Of a stretch of 39,310 nucleotides of DNA, positions 33,140 through 39,310 are shown in pieces. A model generated the notes under the pieces. It was not told where the DNA came from and did no database searches. It saw only the letters and a program-made list of their open reading frames with translations. The position numbers and the translations under genes were made by a program. The stretch is from DATLFI01 sp035524895. GTDB taxonomy: Bacteria; Acidobacteriota; Thermoanaerobaculia; Multivoradales; Multivoraceae. Where the stretch lies: positions 1-39,310 of the forward strand of contig DATLFI010000128.1 of the NCBI GenBank assembly GCA_035524895.1, given 5' to 3'. Position 1 is the stretch's first letter; each line of letters opens with the position of its first letter.

Positions 33140-35599
33140 ATGCTCACCGACCTTCGCTACGCCCTTCGTTCCCTCCGCAAGCAGCCCGGCGTGACGGCCA
33201 TCGTGACGCTGTCGCTGGGCGCCGGGATCGCGCTCAACGTCACGCTGTTCGCGCTGGTCAACGCGGTGTTGCTGCGTCCCCCGGCGGTCGAGGCGCCCGA
33301 AGAGCTGGTACGGATCTTCACGACCCGGCCGGGAGGCGAGGGTTTCGAGAGCAGCTCGTACCTGGACTACCTCGACCTGCGCGACCACAACGAGGTGCTG
33401 ACCGGCCTCGCGGCCCACGCCAACATGCTCACCTCCTACGTCGAGGAAGGTCGCTCGAAGGTGGTGCTCGGCGAGCTGGTCAGCGGCAACTACTTCGAGC
33501 TCCTGGGGGTGCGGGCACAGCTCGGTCGGACCATCGGCGAGGCCGACGTGACGGCGGCTGGAGCCGATGCGGTGACAGTGCTCGACCACGACTTCTGGCG
33601 CACCGAGCTCGGTAGTCGCACAGACGTCGTCGGCGACTCCATCCGGCTCAACGGGCGGCGCTACACCGTGCTCGGGGTGCTCGCTCCGGAGTTCGACGGC
33701 CTGATGCCAGGGATCACTCCCGCGATCTACGTGCCGGTCACCATGGCGAACGACGTGGAGCCTGCCGGACAGATCAGCGCGGTGCCGTCGCCCACCGGCA
33801 GCCACAACCTCGACCGTCGCGGCTTCCGCTTCCTGTGGATGGTCGGGCGGCTGCAACCGGGTATCGACCCACTCGCCGCCGACGCACAGCTGGACAGCGT
33901 GATGGCGGGTCTCGCGGCGGAGCACCCCGCGACCAACGACGACCTCGGGGTCTCGGCGATCTCGACGCGCGATATTCGGCTACACCCGGAGCTCGACCGC
34001 GTGCTCGGTCCTGCCGCGGCGGTGCTGCTGCTGGTCGCAGGAGTGGTGCTGCTGGTGGTGTGCGGCAACGTCGCGAACATGCTGCTGGCGCGAGCGTCGC
34101 GTCGCCGCAGCGAGGTGGCGCTGCGCGTGGCCTTGGGGGCGAGCCGCGGCCAGATCGTGCGACAGCTCCTCGCCGAGAGCATCTGTCTCTCGGCGCTCGG
34201 CGGGACTCTCGGGCTGGCGATGGGATGGGCCGCGACGCGCCTGCTCGCAGGCTTCCAGCCACGCGCGCTGCCGATCCAGCTCTCGCTGGACCTCCCGGTC
34301 GACGCGCGTGTCGCTGGCTTCACGTTCCTGCTGACCGCCGCGGCGGCGCTGGTGTTCGGGCTAGCACCGGCGCTGCTGGCGTCGCGCACCGATGTCGTGC
34401 GCCAGATGCGTCGCGACGAGATCCGACCGCGACGCGCCAGCTTGGGCCAGGTGCTGGTGGCCGGACAGGTAGCGCTCTGTCTGACCCTCCTGGTGGCCGC
34501 TGGCCTCCTGGTGCGCAGCTTGCTGGCCGTCAGCGACATCGATCTGGGGTTGCGCGCCGAGCGCCTGGGGCTGGTCACCACCGACCTCGGCATGATCGGT
34601 CACGAAGGCGAGCGCGCGGCCGCGACCCAGCGACGGATGCTCGAGGCGGTGCGCGCCGTTCCCGGCGTCGAGGCCGCGGCGTGGGCGCAGCGAGTGCCGT
34701 TCGACGTCAACCTGCAGAGCACCGCTCTGCGTATCGAGGGATTCAACGAGGACGCCGATCGTCCCGAGGCGGTAGACAGCACCTTTGTCTCGGCCGGGTA
34801 CTTCGACACCGTGGAGGTGGCGATCCTCGCCGGCCGCGCGATCGACGAGCGCGACGGCGCGGGCTCGCCGCGCGTGGCGGTGGTGAGCCAGGCATTCGTC
34901 CAGCGCTACCTGCAGGGCGCCGACCCCCTCGTGCGCCGGCTCCGGACCGACAGCGGCCGCGAGTTCCAGATCGTCGGCATCTCGGCGGATCACAAGGTGC
35001 GCACGGTCGGCGAGGCTCCCAGGCCCTATGTGCACTTCGGCCTCGACCAGATTCCCAACGACTACGGCAACTTGATCTTCCGGACGTCGGGCGCGGCGGC
35101 GCCGGTGCTCGAGACGGTGCGCCGGACTCTGCTCGAGCTCGAGCCCGAGCTCGTGGTCATGGATGCCGCCACGCTCGACCGCCGACTCGAGATCACGCTG
35201 TTCCCGATCCTCGCGGGGTCGGCCCTGCTCGGCGGCCTGGCGGGCTTCACCGTGCTGCTCGCCGGCGTGGGTCTCTACGGGCTGATCGCCTACTGGGTCG
35301 CCTCGCGGACCCGCGAGATCGGACTGCGCATCGCGCTCGGTGCTCGCCCGGCGGTCGTCACGGCGGGGGTGGTGCGGCGCGGGTTGGTACCCGTGGTCGC
35401 AGGGCTGGTGGCCGGCACGCTGCTGGCCGTTCCGGTGGGGCGGATGCTGCGTGGGGTTCTCCTGGGCGTGGAGCCATCCGACCCGGTGTCTTTCGTCGCC
35501 GCGGCCGTGCTGCTCCTGCTGGTCGCGATCGTCGCGAACTTACTGCCGGCCCGCAGAGCCGCCAGAGTCGACCCTCTCGAGGCGCTGCGACAGGACTGA
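33140..35599 (+). CDS. ADOP-type ABC transporter permease (no prefix domain)
   Basis: 819 residues from ATG 33140, with GGAGG at 33127-33131 and 8-nt spacing. Two FtsX/MacB-PCD repeats. The first begins MLTDLRYALRSLRKQPGVTAIVTLSLGAGIA, a typical entry helix; helices cluster near 285-310, 345-370 and 390-415. The second repeat starts about 430 (LGQVLVAGQVALCLTLLVAAGLL) and ends with helices at about 690-815, including RTREIGLRIALGARP and the terminal RAARVDPLEALRQ motif. It lacks the N-terminal prefix and neighbouring padR of the permease at 6129-8885, and no ATPase is adjacent. Likely exports an unknown substrate with a distant ATPase. Confidence 0.92.
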   Translation: MLTDLRYALRSLRKQPGVTAIVTLSLGAGIALNVTLFALVNAVLLRPPAVEAPEELVRIFTTRPGGEGFESSSYLDYLDLRDHNEVLTGLAAHANMLTSYVEEGRSKVVLGELVSGNYFELLGVRAQLGRTIGEADVTAAGADAVTVLDHDFWRTELGSRTDVVGDSIRLNGRRYTVLGVLAPEFDGLMPGITPAIYVPVTMANDVEPAGQISAVPSPTGSHNLDRRGFRFLWMVGRLQPGIDPLAADAQLDSVMAGLAAEHPATNDDLGVSAISTRDIRLHPELDRVLGPAAAVLLLVAGVVLLVVCGNVANMLLARASRRRSEVALRVALGASRGQIVRQLLAESICLSALGGTLGLAMGWAATRLLAGFQPRALPIQLSLDLPVDARVAGFTFLLTAAAALVFGLAPALLASRTDVVRQMRRDEIRPRRASLGQVLVAGQVALCLTLLVAAGLLVRSLLAVSDIDLGLRAERLGLVTTDLGMIGHEGERAAATQRRMLEAVRAVPGVEAAAWAQRVPFDVNLQSTALRIEGFNEDADRPEAVDSTFVSAGYFDTVEVAILAGRAIDERDGAGSPRVAVVSQAFVQRYLQGADPLVRRLRTDSGREFQIVGISADHKVRTVGEAPRPYVHFGLDQIPNDYGNLIFRTSGAAAPVLETVRRTLLELEPELVVMDAATLDRRLEITLFPILAGSALLGGLAGFTVLLAGVGLYGLIAYWVASRTREIGLRIALGARPAVVTAGVVRRGLVPVVAGLVAGTLLAVPVGRMLRGVLLGVEPSDPVSFVAAAVLLLLVAIVANLLPARRAARVDPLEALRQD

Positions 35600-35614
35600 G
35601 CCGTCCGCGGGGGA

Positions 35615-35639
35615 GGACTGGGCCATGGGACTGGGCCAT
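35615..35639. repeat. 12-bp direct repeat downstream of the permease
   Basis: GGACTGGGCCAT occurs at 35615-35626 and 35628-35639, in the 59-bp gap between the convergent permease and PGPGW genes. A related GGACTGAGCC spans the permease stop at about 35593-35602. Confidence 0.5.
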
Positions 35640-35658
35640 CCCATCGCCCACGCGCTCC

Positions 35659-36132
35659 TCAGCCCTGCTTGTCTCCGCGCTCCTCGTTCGCCGGTGGTGC
35701 GCTCTGCTCGTCCTCCAGCACCAAAGGCGGCTTGCCGTATCGCTCCCGCATGCGATCGATCGTGCCTCGGACCATCGGATAGCTCACGATGCGCCGCTCC
35801 AGGCGCCGCTTGCCAGGGAACTCCAACAGTGTCAGTCCGACCAGGATCGTCAACAGGCCCGGTCCCGGGATTCCCGGCATCGCCAGCACGAGGCCGGTGA
35901 CGACCGCGAGCAGTCCGGCGATGTTCTTGACCAACCGTCCCGCCCAACGAAGGAGCGGGTGCTGCTTGCTCCAGAACGGCTTTGGCGGTTCGTCGCCCTG
36001 GAAGTAGGTGGCCGGAAGCTTGACGACGAAGATGCCGACTCCCACGAGGCCCGCGACGAACACCACCAGAGAGACGAGCAAACCCACGAGCGCGTCGCCC
36101 CAACTGAGGCCGGCAAACGCTAGCTGTTCCAA
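35659..36132 (-). CDS. PGPGW-type small transmembrane protein
   Basis: 157 residues. A first membrane helix (about 12-38, ALVGLLVSLVVFVAGLVGVGIFVV) is followed by a cytoplasmic loop and a helical hairpin (about 66-105) built around AMPGIPGPGLLTILVGLTLLEFPGKRRLERR, the signature of the putative PGPGW membrane family. The C-terminus is charged and probably disordered. Family function is unknown. It starts at TTG 36132 with GAGGAG only 3 nt upstream, so a nearby downstream start is possible. It follows the RND permease on the same strand after 137 bp. Confidence 0.8.
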   Translation of the reverse strand: MEQLAFAGLSWGDALVGLLVSLVVFVAGLVGVGIFVVKLPATYFQGDEPPKPFWSKQHPLLRWAGRLVKNIAGLLAVVTGLVLAMPGIPGPGLLTILVGLTLLEFPGKRRLERRIVSYPMVRGTIDRMRERYGKPPLVLEDEQSAPPANEERGDKQG

Positions 36133-36172
36133 TCACTCCTCTCGCAAATTCGGGCCACCTAAGCTCTGGACA

Positions 36173-36189
36173 CGACTGCCTAGCAGTCG
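36173..36189. repeat. Inverted repeat between the RND permease and PGPGW genes
   Basis: CGACTGC-CTA-GCAGTCG, a perfect 7-bp dyad with a 3-nt loop, lies 81 bp after the RND stop and 41 bp before the PGPGW start. No T-run on the minus strand; may be an operator or a weak terminator. Confidence 0.4.
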
Positions 36190-36269
36190 AATCCTAGCCT
36201 CGTGCCGTCACGCCGCTGTGGGCCGTGCCGGGCGGAGGTTCCCTCGCTCGTCGGTCGGAACGAAACCTG

Positions 36270-39200
36270 TTAGCTCGCCCGCACCACGCGACGCGGGCCG
36301 AGGGCGGGGCGGCCACCTGTCGCCTGTGCCTCGAGACGTGCGCCGCGTCGCGACCGCCGTTGCTCCACGAGCAGGTAGCCTGCCGGGATCAGCACCAGGG
36401 TGATCGCGGTCGACGCCAGCAGCCCGCCGACCACGACGCGCGCCAGCGGCGCCTGGAGCTCGGACCCCTCGCCGAGCCCGATCGCGAGCGGCAGCAGACC
36501 GAGCGCCGTGGTCAGGGTCGTCATCAGGATCGGGCGCAGCCGGCGCCGGCCTGCCTGCGCGATGGCGTCGAACAGCTCGAAGCCTTGCTCGCGACGCAAC
36601 ATGTTGGCGTAGTCCACCAGCACGATCGCGTTGTTGACCACGATGCCGACCAGCACGATCAGCCCGAGAAACGAGTTCATATTGAACGTGGTGCCGGTCA
36701 GGGCCAGGCTGACGATGGCGCCGATCAGCGCGAACGGCACTGCGGCCATGATCAGGAGCGGGTGGACCAGCGACTCGAACTGGATCGCCATCACCGTGAA
36801 GACCAGGAAGAGCGCGAGCCCTACGCCGATCATCAGATCGGCGAATACCTCGCGCTGCTCCGCGAGCTCGCCACCCAGGTCGACGCTGAAGCCCTCTGGC
36901 ACCTCGAGCTGAACCAGGGCGGCCTCGACGTCGCGCACCACCTCGCCGAACGGCCGGTCGCCGAGCCCGGCGCTGATGTAGAGGATGCGCTGCTGGTCGC
37001 GCCTCCCGATCGAGGTCGGGCCGAGGCGAGGCTCGATACGGGCGACGGCGCCCAGCGGCACGACCTCTCCGCTGCCGGTGACGATCGGGAGGTGGGGTAG
37101 CTGCTCCAGGAGCTCGCGATGCTCGGCGGCGAGCTGGATGCGCACGTCGTACTCGTCCCCCGCGTCTCGATACCGCGTCGCGACGCGGCCGAGTACGTAG
37201 TGCTCGACGGTGTTGGCCACGTCAGCGCCCGACAGGCCGAGCTCGGCTAGCCGATCGCGGTCGACGTGCAGCGTGCGCTCGAGCTGGCCCTTCTCGCGGT
37301 CGACGCGTGGGTGCTCCACGCCCGCAATCTGTGACATCGCCTCCAGCGTCCGTTGGGCGAGACGGTCAGCGGTGTCGAGGTCGTGCCCGCGCAGCTCCAC
37401 GGTCAGACGCTCCCCACCGCCGCGCATCATCCGCATCATCATGTTGCTGCTGCTCGGGAACAAGCGGATGTCGGCGCCCGGCGTGTCTGCGATAGCGCGC
37501 CGCGCGGCCTCGACGATCGCGTTCACGTCGCGATCGCGCTCGCTGCTCGGCACCAGCATCACCTCCATCGACCCCTGGTTGGCGGAGGCGGGGCGCCACC
37601 AATTCTCTGGGCCGGCAGTGGTGATCACGTGCGACAGCTCGCCGTCCTCCAGGGCTCCCCGGAGCCCGAGCTCGAGCTGCTGCATGGTCGGCGCGGTGAC
37701 GCCGATCGGTGTGCCGACAGGCAGCTCGACCGCGACGTTGAATCGGCCCTCGTCGGTCTCGGGCATCAGCTCGAACCCGATCAAAGGCACCAAGGCGAGC
37801 GCGAGCAGCAGCAGCACCAGCGCTCCCAAGACGACCCGCCCCGGTCGAGCCAACAGCCCGTCGAGCATCTCGGCGTACCACCGGTCGAGACCGCGAAGGC
37901 CCGCGCTCGCGCGCGAGAGCAGGCGCAATGGGTCGGGAGCGTCGGTGCGCTTGCCGAGGAGACGGGAGGATGCGGCGGGAATCAGCGTGAGGGCGACCGC
38001 GAGCGAGCAGAACAAGGCGAAGCTGACGACTACGGCCATCTCCTTGAAGAAGACGCCCGCGAAGCCACTGATGAACACCACCGGCACGAACACCGCGACC
38101 GTGGTCAGCGTGCCCGCGACCACCGCCGTGCTCACCTCGCGCGCCCCTTCCACCGCTGCGCGCATCACCGGGAGACCGGCCTTCCGCTTGCGGTCGATGT
38201 TCTCGAGCACCACGATCGAGCAGTCGACCAGCATGCCGATCCCGAGGGCAATGCCGCCCAACGACACCACGTTGAGCGTGAAGCCGTAGAAGTACATCAA
38301 CGCCAGCGTCGCGAGCACGCTGATCGGGATCGCCGTGCCGATGATCAGCGTCGCGCGTAGGTCGCGTAAGAACACCAGAAGCACGAGCACCGCGAGCGCG
38401 CCGCCGAGCAGCGCGCCGCGCTGGACGTTGCCGACCGACTGCCGGATGAACACCGAGTTGTCGTGCAGCATCGAGAGATGCAAGCGCCCCGAGTACTCGC
38501 GGTTGATCGCCGCGACCTCCTTCTTGAGCTCGTCGACCACCGCGATGGTGTTGGAGCCCGACTGCTTGCGCACGAACATCCGCAGGCCGGCCTCGCCGTC
38601 GATCCAGAGCTCGTTGTTGATCTCCCGAAACGTGTCGCGCACCTCCGCGAGGTCACGGATGGCAATGGCGCGGCCGTTGCGCGTCGTGACTACGGTGCTG
38701 GCGATCTCGTCGGTCGATTCGAACTCGCCGACGGTGCGGATCAGGACCTCTCTGCCGGTCTCGAGCATGTCGCCGGCGGAGACGTTGCGGTTCTCGCGGC
38801 CGAGCGCCTGCGACACCTGGGTCGGCGACACGCTGAGGGCCGCGAGACGCGAAGGATCGAGCAGCACCTGGATCTCGCGCACGCGGCCGCCGCGCACGTC
38901 GACCGCGGCGACACCGGACACTCGCTCCAGGCGGCGGCCGAGCACTTCGTCGGCGAGGTAGCGGAGGCGGCGCACGTCGCTGGCGCCCGAGAGGCCGAGG
39001 AACGCCACCGGCATGTCCGACAGGTTGAACTTCCAGATCGAGGGCGGATCGACGTCCTCGGGGAGCACGGAGCGCACCCGGTCGAGCTTCTCGCGGATGT
39101 CGTTGACCGCTTCGTCTAGGTTCTTGCCCCAGGCGAAGTTGATCTCGACGCGACTGATGCCCTCGGCCGAGGTCGAGGTGAGGTCCTCGATGCCCTCGAT

Positions 39201-39310
39201 GGTGGAGAGCGACTGCTCGATGGGACGGGTGAGGAGGGTCTCGATCTCCTCGGGCGCGACGCCCTGGTAGACCGTGGTCACCGAGATGCGAGGCATATCG
39301 GCCTCGGGCA
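36270..39310 (-). CDS. RND efflux permease (AcrB/HAE1-like), 5' end outside the window
   Basis: At least 1012 residues are visible; the frame stays open to the right edge, and the codons upstream of the internal ATG at 39296 read PEAD before MPRISVTTVYQGVAPEEIE, so that Met is not the start. About 25-30 residues including the first membrane helix are missing. Two porter and two membrane domains are present. The fourth-helix proton-relay segment reads GIGMLVDCSIVVLENIDRKR, with Asp followed by Cys where AcrB has DD. Other RND motifs include TPTAPTMQQLE-like porter strands and NSFLGLIVLVGIVVNNAIVLVDYAN. Exports hydrophobic compounds by proton exchange with an adaptor and outer-membrane partner, presumably encoded beyond the edge. 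Confidence 0.93.
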   Translation of the reverse strand, partial: PEADMPRISVTTVYQGVAPEEIETLLTRPIEQSLSTIEGIEDLTSTSAEGISRVEINFAWGKNLDEAVNDIREKLDRVRSVLPEDVDPPSIWKFNLSDMPVAFLGLSGASDVRRLRYLADEVLGRRLERVSGVAAVDVRGGRVREIQVLLDPSRLAALSVSPTQVSQALGRENRNVSAGDMLETGREVLIRTVGEFESTDEIASTVVTTRNGRAIAIRDLAEVRDTFREINNELWIDGEAGLRMFVRKQSGSNTIAVVDELKKEVAAINREYSGRLHLSMLHDNSVFIRQSVGNVQRGALLGGALAVLVLLVFLRDLRATLIIGTAIPISVLATLALMYFYGFTLNVVSLGGIALGIGMLVDCSIVVLENIDRKRKAGLPVMRAAVEGAREVSTAVVAGTLTTVAVFVPVVFISGFAGVFFKEMAVVVSFALFCSLAVALTLIPAASSRLLGKRTDAPDPLRLLSRASAGLRGLDRWYAEMLDGLLARPGRVVLGALVLLLLALALVPLIGFELMPETDEGRFNVAVELPVGTPIGVTAPTMQQLELGLRGALEDGELSHVITTAGPENWWRPASANQGSMEVMLVPSSERDRDVNAIVEAARRAIADTPGADIRLFPSSSNMMMRMMRGGGERLTVELRGHDLDTADRLAQRTLEAMSQIAGVEHPRVDREKGQLERTLHVDRDRLAELGLSGADVANTVEHYVLGRVATRYRDAGDEYDVRIQLAAEHRELLEQLPHLPIVTGSGEVVPLGAVARIEPRLGPTSIGRRDQQRILYISAGLGDRPFGEVVRDVEAALVQLEVPEGFSVDLGGELAEQREVFADLMIGVGLALFLVFTVMAIQFESLVHPLLIMAAVPFALIGAIVSLALTGTTFNMNSFLGLIVLVGIVVNNAIVLVDYANMLRREQGFELFDAIAQAGRRRLRPILMTTLTTALGLLPLAIGLGEGSELQAPLARVVVGGLLASTAITLVLIPAGYLLVEQRRSRRGARLEAQATGGRPALGPRRVVRAS

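Noticed and set aside
35833..39119. Plus-strand open frames opposite the RND permease
   Set aside because: They lack domains and ribosome-binding sites and mirror high-GC codon patterns of the permease gene.
1..39310. Defence island, CRISPR array, prophage or transposon
   Set aside because: No repeats of CRISPR type, no integrase, transposase, nuclease or phage structural gene, and no clear compositional break was seen.

Overview
The window is a gene-dense, GC-rich bacterial chromosome segment with high GC at third codon positions. I see no rRNA, tRNA, CRISPR array, insertion sequence, integrase or phage gene. The gene families point to Acidobacteriota, possibly a Thermoanaerobaculia-like lineage. 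They include a VWFA-related protein of the acidobacterial type, 'orphan' duplicated ABC permeases (ADOP type, one with a PadR regulator), secreted M28 and S9 peptidases, a GMC oxidoreductase with a gluconate 2-dehydrogenase subunit 3, and a secreted protein whose C-terminal module I associate with that group. The taxonomy is inferred from family content only.

Layout from left to right. (1) 260-5953, minus: a probable operon of two secreted glutamate-carboxypeptidase-II-like M28 peptidases with overlapping stop and start, followed by a GntP-family permease. Bases 1-259 hold nothing I can support. (2) 6129-9232, minus: padR and an ADOP permease overlapping by 4 bp. (3) 9233-9557: a regulatory interval with three inverted repeats and a good -35 box. 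It leads to a secreted protein of unknown function (9558-11114, plus) that ends at a strong hairpin terminator. (4) 11222-13122, minus: a multi-pass membrane protein and a membrane-anchored protein of unknown function. (5) 13270-16520: a PaaI-type thioesterase, a thiolase-like protein (TLP1 type) and a SAM methyltransferase. (6) 16580-21125, minus: a Tat-exported G2DH subunit 3, its GMC flavoprotein, a VWFA-related secreted protein and a small secreted unknown. (7) 21348-25452: an NhaC antiporter and a HAD hydrolase on minus, and a CPA1-type cation/proton antiporter on plus. (8) 25511-26959, minus: an L,D-transpeptidase. (9) 27210-30495, minus: a three-gene phosphorelay (PAS kinase, lone receiver, receiver-kinase hybrid) joined by two 4-bp overlaps. 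(10) 30717-32903, minus: an S9 peptidase. (11) 33140-35599, plus: a second ADOP-type permease without a prefix domain or PadR. (12) 35659-36132, minus: a PGPGW-type membrane protein. (13) 36270 to the right edge, minus: an RND efflux permease that runs off the window.

Functionally the region looks like ordinary accessory metabolism of a protein-degrading heterotroph: secreted peptidases, export and efflux permeases, periplasmic sugar or alcohol oxidation, ion homeostasis, cell-wall cross-linking and one signalling module. I found no convincing undescribed defence or mobile system. The signals most worth following are the paired ATGC-N7-GCAT dyads around the promoter of the unknown secreted protein at 9558, that protein's C-terminal module, and the output-less phosphorelay whose hybrid receiver lacks the conserved lysine.
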